Shown piece by piece: positions 1 to 6,224 of a DNA stretch of 18,858 bases. Below the pieces are notes generated by a model. That model saw only the letters and a program-made list of their open reading frames with translations. It was not told the origin of the DNA and ran no database searches. Position 1 is the first letter of the stretch. Each line of letters starts with the position of its first letter. The position numbers were made by a program, and so were the translations under genes. Where the stretch lies: positions 1 to 18,858 of the forward strand of contig CAZFCK010000083.1 of the NCBI GenBank assembly GCA_964517355.1, in the 5' to 3' direction. The stretch comes from CAZFCK01 sp964517355. GTDB taxonomy: Bacteria; Desulfobacterota; Desulfovibrionia; Desulfovibrionales; Desulfovibrionaceae.

Positions 1-21
1 TGGAAATTGTTTCAGGGGAGA

Positions 22-120
22 GCCTTGTTTCAAGGCGAAAATGCGCTAGAGCATGATGGCCTTGAAATGGCTTACATGCTTCTATGCAGTTATCTGAAAC
101 AAGAGGATAATGTTTCAGAT
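22..120. repeat. cluster of short inverted repeats at the left edge
   Basis: Three short inverted repeats lie in the non-coding stretch downstream of the cas6e stop. They are GCCTTG/CAAGGC (22-27 and 31-36), ATCTGAAAC/GTTTCAGAT (92-100 and 112-120), and, just beyond, GGGCG/CGCCC (136-140 and 145-149). None is followed by a T-run on either strand, so none is a standard intrinsic terminator. There is no regularly spaced repeat of CRISPR type. The minus strand has no start codon opening a frame longer than a few codons here, so no cas1 begins next to cas6e. Confidence 0.35.
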
Positions 121-178
121 GCAAGCCATGTTTTCGGGCGAAAACGCCCTAATGGAGAAGATCCGCCGGCTACAGGCG

Positions 179-898
179 CTATAAGGCTTGCAAGAGCAGC
201 ATCCCGTAACCGAAAGCGCGGTGCCTGCCGCAGCCTCGGGCCAGCAGGAGCGGGAACGTGTGAGGATTGGTCACTTCAAGCACGCCGCTCAGATGCACGT
301 CGGGCCGCAGGCCGTTCATACGCACGGCCCTTCCTTTACCTTTGCGCCTTACAGGCCGCATCAGACGGAAAGCCGTCAGCTGCGCACTGCGGCATATCGC
401 CGCGTCGTTGCGTCCCAATTCCTTTTTGAGCCATGACACATAGACCTCTTCACGATCCGGCGTTTTGTCCCCGGAGCGTTCACACGCGGCCAGGTATATG
501 TCTCGCTCCCTATGACCGTTGCGGCCGGTGCGCGTGCGCACGATGGGGCAACAGCGCACGCTGAAGCGATATTGGGCGCCTTTCTTCCATGTGGAAGGCA
601 ATGCGTTGCCGAGTATGGTCGCCGCGGGAATCGCCTGAGCCAAAAGCGGGGGCGCGGAGGACTTCAACTGCGAGTGAAGATCGCAGACATCGGCTTGACC
701 GTAACCGAGAATGTCTAGACTTCCGTTGCTGACTCGCTCTTTGCGCAAGACAAAGGGCTGGGGGGCTGTTTGCCCGAAAGCGGCGCGCAAGGCGCAATGG
801 GCGAGATATCCCTTATCCGTGGTCTGCCTTTGTTCCAACTCCGCCCATTTGTAAAGAAGGGGAATGCTCATGGAAAGCTTGATCATGAAGGTGTTCAT
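179..898 (-). CDS. cas6e: type I-E CRISPR RNA endoribonuclease Cas6e (CasE/Cse3), apparently orphan
   Basis: In type I-E systems Cas6e cuts the pre-crRNA within the repeat hairpin, stays bound to the 3' handle and becomes a Cascade subunit. The 239-aa product is close to family length. It carries Y31-x-x-H34 followed by a conserved Leu and Phe-Gly, matching the family catalytic histidine region. Near its end is the diagnostic glycine-rich loop, seen here as GCGRHRAFGYGMLLL. The start at 898 is chosen because GAGGAGG lies 6-7 nt upstream of the ATG; an in-frame TTG at 958 has no such site. In I-E operons cas5e precedes and cas1 follows. Neither is recognisable here: 178 nt without a gene lie downstream and over 1 kb of non-coding DNA lies upstream. 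A good promoter at 1107-1135 points at the gene. No disabling mutation is visible. The family assignment is strong; whether the protein still processes RNA is unknown. Confidence 0.88.
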   Translation of the reverse strand: MNTFMIKLSMSIPLLYKWAELEQRQTTDKGYLAHCALRAAFGQTAPQPFVLRKERVSNGSLDILGYGQADVCDLHSQLKSSAPPLLAQAIPAATILGNALPSTWKKGAQYRFSVRCCPIVRTRTGRNGHRERDIYLAACERSGDKTPDREEVYVSWLKKELGRNDAAICRSAQLTAFRLMRPVRRKGKGRAVRMNGLRPDVHLSGVLEVTNPHTFPLLLARGCGRHRAFGYGMLLLQAL

Positions 899-1106
899 AG
901 CGTGCCTCCTCGCGTGAGCTTTGGCGCAGCGTCGCTCCAAACGGTGGAAAGGGTGCAAAGGCGTATCGCAATGGAGCGCAAAGGAGAGGAATGCGCTGGA
1001 ATGGTCTGGTTGCTGACGACGGAGTAATCCGTCTGGGGCGCACGGTGAAGAGAGTGAACGTAGAGAGAAATAGTTATTACCATCATTATTATAGATTTAT
1101 TTTACA

Positions 1107-1135
1107 ATTATAGGCTTTTTTGTTGTATCTAACAA
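1107..1135 (-). promoter_or_regulatory. sigma70-type promoter directed at cas6e
   Basis: On the minus strand there is TTGTTA (complement of 1130-1135), exactly 17 nt of spacer, and a perfect TATAAT (complement of 1107-1112). Transcription would start near 1100 and leave a leader of about 200 nt before the cas6e ATG. The spacer and -35 box overlap an AT-rich inverted repeat (CTTTTTTGTT and its near complement, 1115-1141) that could be an operator. AT-rich DNA throws up such matches by chance, but the perfect -10 box and ideal spacing make this one credible. Confidence 0.5.
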
Positions 1136-1400
1136 AAAAAGACTTTATTCTTTATACACGATAATGATGTTTTTTCGCAACAATTAATTAAGAAAAAGAG
1201 ATGAAAAATATATAGTAAAGAAAAACAATGTATTGTATGAAAAATGAATTTGGGGGTGTCCCGAAAATCGAAAATATGTCCAGGGCCGCATTCGGCTTTG
1301 GGCTTCAAACAAGAGACAAGTCCTTTGCGGAACAAGAGGGAGCGTCGGGTTGTAGAAAGGAGTTGCGAGGAAAAATGCAGATCGAAGAGGAGGGGAGTGT

Positions 1401-1642
1401 TAGGATCTGTTTCAAAATTAAAATGATTATGGAAGACCGTTCAAAAAATATATGAAATCGAAATGGCATATTAAAACTCTTCATAATTAGAAAGTTTGGG
1501 AAGGGGAGAGCGCGAGAGGGGAAACCCTAGCTCTGCTGTCGCCATCCGTAAGGCGCGAAACGACCGCGCCTAACGGCTGCCGCTAACAAAGGGTTTCCCC
1601 TCTCGCATTTTCCTTTTAAAACGAATTTAGAAACACAGCCTA
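1401..1642. mobile_element. MITE-like segment bounded by 19-bp imperfect inverted repeats
   Basis: The left end, TAGGATCTGTTTCAAAATT (1401-1419), matches the reverse complement of the right end, TAGGCTGTGTTTCTAAATT (1624-1642), at 16 of 19 positions. The 242-bp interval has no gene and includes the palindromic repeat at 1512-1606. Both ends begin with TA-GG, which would fit insertion at a TA or YTAR-type target, but no clean longer target duplication is visible. It could be a non-autonomous insertion element, the eroded ends of an insertion sequence, or coincidence. Confidence 0.4.
1512..1606. repeat. palindromic intergenic repeat, copy A
   Basis: The outer arms are a perfect 17-bp inverted repeat, GCGAGAGGGGAAACCCT (1512-1528) and its complement (1590-1606). 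Inside is a second hairpin (1546-1576): CCGT, one mismatch, AGGCGCG, a 7-nt loop, and the complementary arm. The core at 1533-1586 is identical over 54 nt to 9905-9958. A perfectly conserved core inside variable arms suggests a spreading repeat family or a structured RNA. It has no T-run and is not a simple terminator. Confidence 0.85.
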
Positions 1643-1955
1643 GGCTCAACCTTATATATTTCTGCAAGATGGTAAGACGGACATATTATGCGGCCCATGC
1701 CTTTTCAGTTTCACTTTTCTGCTGCAGGGGAGTTGGAAATGAAGATCATGTGCGGAAAAGCTACCAGTTTTGAATAAAGATTCCCCCCAGGCGGTGCTGT
1801 GGAGGGAAGGAACAGACCGGCTTATCCATTGTGCCCCGAGAATAAACATTTTTGAATGCCATGATGGCGAGCCGGTATGGCGACGCGCCCGTGTTTGCTT
1901 TTCGGCAAACGCTGCTTTATTGACTTACTCGTTGAAATCTGTTTTGAAAATCTGT

Positions 1956-1984
1956 TTGGAACGCTGCCTGTCATCACATAGGAT
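1956..1984 (+). promoter_or_regulatory. possible promoter for pcm
   Basis: TTGGAA (1956-1961), a 17-nt spacer and TAGGAT (1979-1984) each match consensus at 4 of 6 positions. They would give a leader of about 35-40 nt before the pcm GTG. This is a weak match, listed because it is correctly placed in the long gene-free region. Confidence 0.3.
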
Positions 1985-2027
1985 AACGACGAGTGTTAAC
2001 ATCTTGTTTTCCCGCGCAGGGGGGAAT

Positions 2028-2672
2028 GTGCGCATAGATCTCAAACGGAACAGAGAGCGTATGGTGCGCGAGCAGATCGAGTCGCGCGGCGTGTCGCATC
2101 CGCTGGTATTGGACGCCATGCGCAAGGTGCCGCGACATCTGTTCGTGCAGGAAGCGTTGCGGGGCCAATCCTACGAAGACCACCCTTTGCCCATAGGCTA
2201 CGGCCAGACCATTTCGCAGCCTTACATAGTTGCCTGGATGACGCAGCTGTTGGAACCGGCTCCCGGACTCCGTGTTCTTGAAATCGGCACCGGCTCAGGA
2301 TATCAGGCGTCCATTCTCGCTGAAACGGGAATGGAGGTCTATAGTGTGGAGCGCGTACGCGAACTGTATGTCCAAGCGCGGGAACGTCTTTTTGAACTCA
2401 AATACTTCCGTATCCGTCTCAAGCTCGATGACGGCACGTTGGGTTGGCCTGAGCAGGCGCCGTTCGACCGTATCATCGTGACGGCCGGTGGTCCGGAGGT
2501 TCCTTTGCCCCTTGTTGATCAGCTCGCAGATCCCGGCATATTGATCATTCCCGTGGGCACCTCGCGCAGAAATCAGCAGCTGGTGATAGTTCGGAAAAAA
2601 GACGGCAAGCTCTGTGAGCAACACAAGGGCGGCGTGGCTTTTGTGGACCTTATCGGCGAACACGGCTGGTAG
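2028..2672 (+). CDS. pcm: protein-L-isoaspartate O-methyltransferase
   Basis: This cytoplasmic enzyme methylates L-isoaspartyl residues in aged proteins using S-adenosylmethionine, which starts their repair to aspartate. The 214-aa length is normal for the family. The substrate-site signature GYGQTISQP lies at about residues 58-66 and includes the conserved Ser63. The SAM-binding motif I, VLEIGTGSG, is at 83-91. The D-R-I-I-V-T-A-G strand is at about 147-154. The GTG start at 2028 is preceded by AGGGGGG at a 3-4 nt distance and gives the family's usual N terminus. The frame remains open upstream to about 1770, but that extension matches nothing and would double the N-terminal region. The gene is followed after 90 nt by the yqaA-type gene and could share its transcript. 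Confidence 0.95.
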   Translation: MRIDLKRNRERMVREQIESRGVSHPLVLDAMRKVPRHLFVQEALRGQSYEDHPLPIGYGQTISQPYIVAWMTQLLEPAPGLRVLEIGTGSGYQASILAETGMEVYSVERVRELYVQARERLFELKYFRIRLKLDDGTLGWPEQAPFDRIIVTAGGPEVPLPLVDQLADPGILIIPVGTSRRNQQLVIVRKKDGKLCEQHKGGVAFVDLIGEHGW

Positions 2673-2765
2673 ATGCCGCACTCTTTGTTTTTCCAATAAT
2701 GTCAGGCGAATTTGCCTTTTGAATCACTATTAAGCCTGGGCGGGACTCTCTTGCCCGGAGATATG

Positions 2766-3353
2766 ATGCAATTTTTCAATACCTGGATGGAAAAACTGTG
2801 GAAGGTGGCTGACAGTAAAGGGGCTGCCAAAGTGCTCGCCGTGGTGTCCTTTACCGAATCCATCTTTTTTCCCGTACCGCCCGACCTGCTACTTATTCCC
2901 ATGGCCCTGGCCAATCGACAAAAGGCCTTCAGGCTCGCCCTCAACTGCCTGGTCTTTTCTTTGGCCGGAGGGCTTATCGGCTATTTTATCGGCTACTATT
3001 TCATGGAGTTGCTGGGCATGCCCATTGTGAAGTTTTATGGGCTCATGGAGAAATACGACTTAATCCAGCAATGGTACGACAAGTACAGCGCCTGGGCCGT
3101 GGCGGTGGCCGGGCTTACGCCCATTCCCTATAAGCTATGCACGCTCACGGCGGGGGCGTTTAAGATCAACCTCCCCATTTTTATCATCGCTTCCACATGC
3201 AGCCGTGGGTTGCGTTTTTTTGCCATCGCAACGCTGATTTATTTCTTCGGCGAGCGCGTGCGGTATTTTCTGGAAAAACGCTTCAATCTCGTTGTGGCCC
3301 TGACTACCGTTTTGGTTATTCTTGGATTCGTGGCCATAAAGTACATTCAATAG
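2766..3353 (+). CDS. YqaA/DedA-like (VTT domain) inner-membrane protein
   Basis: This 195-aa polytopic membrane protein belongs to the YqaA group of the VTT/SNARE-associated superfamily; DedA relatives are linked to lipid scrambling and envelope homeostasis. A short amphipathic N terminus is followed by the family's re-entrant region, F-x-E-S-I-F-F-P-V-P-P-D (about residues 29-40), a long glycine-rich hydrophobic stretch, the GLTPIPYK motif of the second half, and two C-terminal membrane segments. The start at 2766 places GGAG (2757-2760) five nt upstream. The adjacent ATG at 2763 is also possible, while an in-frame TTG at 2712 lacks a site. The exact substrate is unknown. Confidence 0.85.
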   Translation: MQFFNTWMEKLWKVADSKGAAKVLAVVSFTESIFFPVPPDLLLIPMALANRQKAFRLALNCLVFSLAGGLIGYFIGYYFMELLGMPIVKFYGLMEKYDLIQQWYDKYSAWAVAVAGLTPIPYKLCTLTAGAFKINLPIFIIASTCSRGLRFFAIATLIYFFGERVRYFLEKRFNLVVALTTVLVILGFVAIKYIQ

Positions 3354-3377
3354 CCCCTTCAGTATTCCACAAGGGGC
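3353..3377 (+). promoter_or_regulatory. hairpin covering an upstream ribosome site of mrp
   Basis: GCCCCTT (3353-3359) pairs perfectly with AAGGGGC (3371-3377) across an 11-nt loop. The right arm is the Shine-Dalgarno-like AAGGGG that would serve the first ATG at 3381, so that start would be hidden. A second purine-rich site, GAGAGGA (3386-3392), serves the ATG at 3402. The hairpin might also be a weak end to the preceding gene, but it has no T-run. Confidence 0.4.
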
Positions 3378-3401
3378 GTTATGCCAGAGAGGATACGTAT
3401 T

Positions 3402-4295
3402 ATGTCTGAATCATGCAGTTCTTGTAGCAGCGGCGGCAGTAAGGGCGAAGGCAAGAAAAGCGCCAGCACCTTGCTGCAAGACCAGCTTATCAACGACGCG
3501 CTTTCCAAGATCCGGTACAAAGTGTTCGTCATGAGCGGTAAAGGCGGAGTTGGTAAAAGTTCCGTGGCCGTGAATTTGGCGGCGGCCCTCTCCTCCATGG
3601 GATATCGCGTCGGGCTTATGGATGTGGACATTCACGGTCCCAGCGTGCCTAAGCTCCTCGGCCTTACGGGCCCCATGGACGGCGGAAAAGGGCACACCAT
3701 AGAACCTAAGCACTACAGCGACAATTTGTTGGTCGTTTCCATGGATTCATTGCTTAAAGATCAGGATCAGGCGGTGCTGTGGCGCGGTCCCATGAAGCAT
3801 TCCGCCATCCGTCAGTTCATTGCGGATGTGAACTGGGGGGAATTGGATTTTCTGGTCATCGATTCTCCTCCCGGGACCGGTGACGAACATATGACGGTGC
3901 TCAAGACCATTCCGGAAGCCTTATGCGTCATCGTGACCACGCCGCAGGAGATATCCCTGGCCGACGTTCGCAAGGCCATAAATTTTCTTCAATATGCTCA
4001 GGCCAATGTTCTCGGGGTGGTGGAGAACATGAGCGGTCTGATCTGCCCCCATTGCCATGAGGAGATATCATTGTTCAAGAAGGGCGGTGGCATGGAGCTT
4101 GCAAAAAAGTATGGACTTGAGTTTCTCGGTGCCGTGCCTTTGGACCCCGCGACCGTGGTGGCCGGCGATTTGGGCCAGCCTGTTGTTTTTCTGGAGGAGG
4201 AATCTCCAGCCAAACAGGCCCTGCTGGCAATCGCCGCCCGTGTCGCCAAAGACTCGGGTAACAGCCTGGAGGCGGCATCCAGAGAACATCCCTGA
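3402..4295 (+). CDS. mrp: Mrp/ApbC (NBP35) family iron-sulfur cluster carrier ATPase
   Basis: This cytosolic P-loop ATPase binds and transfers Fe-S clusters to apoproteins, which matters in an iron-sulfur-rich anaerobe. Of its 297 residues, the N terminus has two cysteines in a short Ser-rich stretch (C5, C8). The deviant Walker A, GKGGVGKS, is at 46-53, the D-V-D-I-H-G-P-S segment at about 74-81, and DSPPGTGDEH at about 154-163. The cluster-binding CPHC pair is at 215-218. The start at 3402 is favoured by GAGAGGA 9 nt upstream and by the MSESC-type N terminus. The ATG at 3381 would add seven residues, and its ribosome site lies in a hairpin. There is no N-terminal DUF59 domain, in keeping with the short form of the family. 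The next gene follows after a GC-rich hairpin. Confidence 0.95.
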   Translation: MSESCSSCSSGGSKGEGKKSASTLLQDQLINDALSKIRYKVFVMSGKGGVGKSSVAVNLAAALSSMGYRVGLMDVDIHGPSVPKLLGLTGPMDGGKGHTIEPKHYSDNLLVVSMDSLLKDQDQAVLWRGPMKHSAIRQFIADVNWGELDFLVIDSPPGTGDEHMTVLKTIPEALCVIVTTPQEISLADVRKAINFLQYAQANVLGVVENMSGLICPHCHEEISLFKKGGGMELAKKYGLEFLGAVPLDPATVVAGDLGQPVVFLEEESPAKQALLAIAARVAKDSGNSLEAASREHP

Positions 4296-4299
4296 TACA

Positions 4300-4318
4300 A
4301 GCCGGGGCGTCCCCGGCT
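4300..4318 (+). terminator. GC-rich hairpin after mrp
   Basis: AGCCGGGG (4300-4307) and CCCCGGCT (4311-4318) form a perfect 8-bp stem with a 3-nt loop directly after the mrp stop. The sequence that follows (CTTGAGC) has no T-run, so it may act as an attenuator, a processing site or an RNA-stabilising end more than as a full terminator. The ribosome site of the next gene begins 8 nt later. Confidence 0.4.
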
Positions 4319-4340
4319 CTTGAGCAAGGAGGACTCCCCT

Positions 4341-4946
4341 ATGGCTGCATGGCTCCTCAAACGTATTGTCCCGGTTCTTTGCGTGGTTTTGGTGCTGGGA
4401 TTGCACTTCGCGCGGGTGTCCCTGGCGGACGCGGTGATCTACCATCGCCAGGACAAGAGCGGGGTGCATCATCTCACCAACCGCCGCGGCGGGCATAAAG
4501 GGTATAGAGTATACCTGGTTTTTCGTGATATTTTGCGTCATCATCCTGGACTGGGAAAGCATAAAATCATACAATTGGCGCAAAAGCATGGAAAAAGTTA
4601 CGGTATCGATCCTTGCCTGGTGCAGGCGGTGATCGAGGTTGAATCCGGTTACAAGGCCGACGCCGTCTCCTCTGCCGGCGCCGAGGGATTGATGCAGATC
4701 ATGCCGGATACCCAAAAGGATTTGGGAGTTCGTGATTCCTTTGATCCGGATGAAAACGTGCAAGCCGGAGTCCGCTACCTGAAGCAGATGCTCGACAGGT
4801 TCGGAAGCATGCACCTGGCGCTTGCGGCCTACAATGCCGGACCGGGGCAGGTGAAGAAATATAACGGCGTTCCGCCGTTTCCGGAAACAGAGGCCTACGT
4901 GAAAAAGGTGATGTCTCGTTATAGGAGAATGAAGGCTGGAACATGA
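4341..4946 (+). CDS. secreted lytic transglycosylase (SLT family)
   Basis: The 201-aa protein is predicted to cleave the MurNAc-GlcNAc bond of peptidoglycan in the periplasm, forming 1,6-anhydro products. A signal peptide spans about residues 1-30: the K-R pair at 7-8, a long Val/Leu core, and a cut near S-L-A-D. A short DUF4124-like segment (about 33-62) follows, then the SLT catalytic domain (about 78-195). The probable catalytic Glu is E101 in the E-S-G-Y motif. Further family motifs are GAEGLMQIMPDT (about 113-124) and ALAAYNAGPGQV (about 160-171). AGGAGG sits about 9 nt before the chosen ATG. The gene's end overlaps the pgsA start in an ATGA, so the two are co-transcribed. No lipobox is seen, so the protein is probably soluble or loosely membrane-bound. 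Confidence 0.92.
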   Translation: MAAWLLKRIVPVLCVVLVLGLHFARVSLADAVIYHRQDKSGVHHLTNRRGGHKGYRVYLVFRDILRHHPGLGKHKIIQLAQKHGKSYGIDPCLVQAVIEVESGYKADAVSSAGAEGLMQIMPDTQKDLGVRDSFDPDENVQAGVRYLKQMLDRFGSMHLALAAYNAGPGQVKKYNGVPPFPETEAYVKKVMSRYRRMKAGT

Positions 4947-5521
4947 AACTAAATATCGCAGACAAGATAACGCTGTCGCGCGTGGCTGTGGTCCCGGTGT
5001 TGATTGTCCTGCTGTATGTGCCGGGCCGCATCACATGTATGATCGCCATGGTCTTGTTCATCCTTGCATGTCTCACGGACATGGTGGACGGTTTCGTGGC
5101 GCGCAAGTTTGATCTTGTGAGCAATTTCGGTAAATTTCTTGATCCGCTGGCAGACAAGATCCTCATCAGTTCGGTTTTGATCATGCTGGTTTACCAGCGT
5201 GACGCTTCAGGCGCCTCCTGGGCGCCGGCGTGGGTGGTCATTGTCATTATCTGCCGCGAACTGATCGTCACGGGATTGCGGGCCATGGCCGTTGAACAGG
5301 GGGTGGTCATGGCCGCGGACCGTTATGGAAAGCTGAAGACCATCTTGCAAATCGTTGCGGTGTGCCCCCTCATGTTGCATTATCCCTTGTTCGGCCTGAA
5401 CAGCGCGCTTATCGGGCAGATAATGCTTTACATCGCCTTGGCAATGACAGTATTTTCAGGTGGGAATTATCTCTACAACTTTTTTCGGGCCAGCCTTGGC
5501 ACTGCCGGGAAAAGCGATTAG
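4943..5521 (+). CDS. pgsA: CDP-diacylglycerol-glycerol-3-phosphate 3-phosphatidyltransferase
   Basis: This inner-membrane enzyme joins CDP-diacylglycerol and glycerol-3-phosphate to make phosphatidylglycerol phosphate, the committed step to phosphatidylglycerol and cardiolipin. The 192-aa protein contains the full CDP-alcohol phosphotransferase signature with all catalytic aspartates: D46, D49-G50, A53-R54, G63, D67 and D71. Several hydrophobic segments flank it. The start overlaps the stop of the transglycosylase gene by four bases (ATGA), which points to translational coupling. The product name rests on the motif, the length and the N terminus typical of PgsA; phosphatidylserine synthase is less likely. 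Confidence 0.93.
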   Translation: MKLNIADKITLSRVAVVPVLIVLLYVPGRITCMIAMVLFILACLTDMVDGFVARKFDLVSNFGKFLDPLADKILISSVLIMLVYQRDASGASWAPAWVVIVIICRELIVTGLRAMAVEQGVVMAADRYGKLKTILQIVAVCPLMLHYPLFGLNSALIGQIMLYIALAMTVFSGGNYLYNFFRASLGTAGKSD

Positions 5522-5612
5522 ATGCGAAGCCACGCAGATATGACTGCGCGGGACGTGACTTTAAGAAGGATCTGCGCCTCTTGGTGCGGCAGCCGTAAGG
5601 AAACATGAGGAT

Positions 5613-5891
5613 ATGCTCAGCGAAACGTCCATGCACTTGCATATGCGGCTCAAGAATTGCCTGCAGACGATATTGGAACTTGAGCCGGCTTTGGAACGCC
5701 TTGAGTTGGGGCATGTGTTGTTGAAAGACTACGCCACGTTGCGTTCTTTTATTGAAAAGCTGGAACAGGTCGCGTTGCAGGAGGACGACGTGCAGCGTAT
5801 AGAGCATGCCACCTCCAATTTTCTTGAAGAATTAAAGCTGCCTCTTGCATTGGTTCAGGAACACGCGGCGAAACGGCGGCAAGTGCAATAG
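5613..5891 (+). CDS. small helical protein of unknown function upstream of ftsB
   Basis: The 92-aa product is rich in Leu, Glu, Gln and His and should be almost wholly helical, probably with coiled-coil stretches (about residues 12-55). It has no signal peptide, membrane segment or cysteine. I do not recognise the family. GAGG lies only 2 nt before this ATG and AAGG about 12 nt before, so the start is uncertain; M7 (5631) is an alternative. The gene ends 6 nt before ftsB and lies in the same transcript, so a link to division or envelope function is possible but unproven. Confidence 0.7.
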   Translation: MLSETSMHLHMRLKNCLQTILELEPALERLELGHVLLKDYATLRSFIEKLEQVALQEDDVQRIEHATSNFLEELKLPLALVQEHAAKRRQVQ

Positions 5892-5897
5892 GACTTC

Positions 5898-6224
5898 ATG
5901 CTCTGGAACCGTATTCTACTCGGGCTCATCATACTGCTGAACCTTTTGTTTCTCTATCGCATTGTGTTGAGCGACCAGGGCATTTTCGGATATCTTGAAC
6001 TGCGGAAACGCAATGGCGACCTTGAACGACGCATTGAAGAGCTGCAGCAAAAGACTGTGCTGCTGAGTGATGAAATTCGTCTTCTGCAGTCGGACAGCGG
6101 TTACATTGAAAAAATGATCCGGGAGCAGATGAACCTCGTGCGGGAAAACGAGGTCTTGTATGATTTTTCCGTAGCCACTGACGAAGACCTCACTGGAGCC
6201 GGGCCGGATGAAGAGCAAAATTAG
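5898..6224 (+). CDS. ftsB: FtsB/DivIC-type septum formation initiator
   Basis: The protein is a small bitopic divisome component. FtsB pairs with FtsL and FtsQ at the septum and helps activate septal peptidoglycan synthesis. The 108-aa sequence has the expected layout: a single N-terminal membrane segment (about residues 5-25), a linker, a coiled coil (about 36-70) with alternating charged and Leu/Ile residues, and the family-typical I-R-E-Q-M-N-L-V-R-E-N-E end of the DivIC domain (about 73-84). The acidic tail is divergent. The 3' end overlaps the next gene by 17 nt. The symbol follows family usage; the distinction from FtsL rests on this DivIC end. Confidence 0.85.
   Translation: MLWNRILLGLIILLNLLFLYRIVLSDQGIFGYLELRKRNGDLERRIEELQQKTVLLSDEIRLLQSDSGYIEKMIREQMNLVRENEVLYDFSVATDEDLTGAGPDEEQN

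Larger units (their letters stand above)
899..2027. other. 1.1-kb gene-free region between cas6e and pcm
   Basis: No convincing gene was found on either strand. From the left it contains about 170 bp of possible decayed coding DNA upstream of cas6e, and a very AT-rich tract (about 1070-1250) with a minus-strand promoter. Then comes a purine-rich stretch to about 1400, and an inverted-repeat-bounded segment (1401-1642) that includes a palindromic repeat. About 385 bp lead up to pcm. The short open frames lack ribosome sites and recognisable content. The composition shift and repeats suggest an insertion or decay zone (inference). Confidence 0.6.

Noticed and set aside
1..178. CRISPR array or cas1 start next to cas6e
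   Set aside because: There are no regularly spaced identical repeats of 28-29 nt, and every minus-strand ATG here meets a stop within a few codons.
7..429. Plus-strand 140-codon open frame
   Set aside because: It lies antisense to cas6e for most of its length, has low-complexity Arg-rich content and no recognisable motif.
1228..1455. Short plus-strand frame in the purine-rich stretch before the inverted-repeat segment
   Set aside because: It has no ribosome site, no recognisable domain and a composition like the surrounding non-coding DNA.
1770..2027. N-terminal extension of Pcm by 86 residues
   Set aside because: It begins with a TTG without a ribosome site and has no family similarity, whereas GTG at 2028 has a strong site and the expected N terminus.
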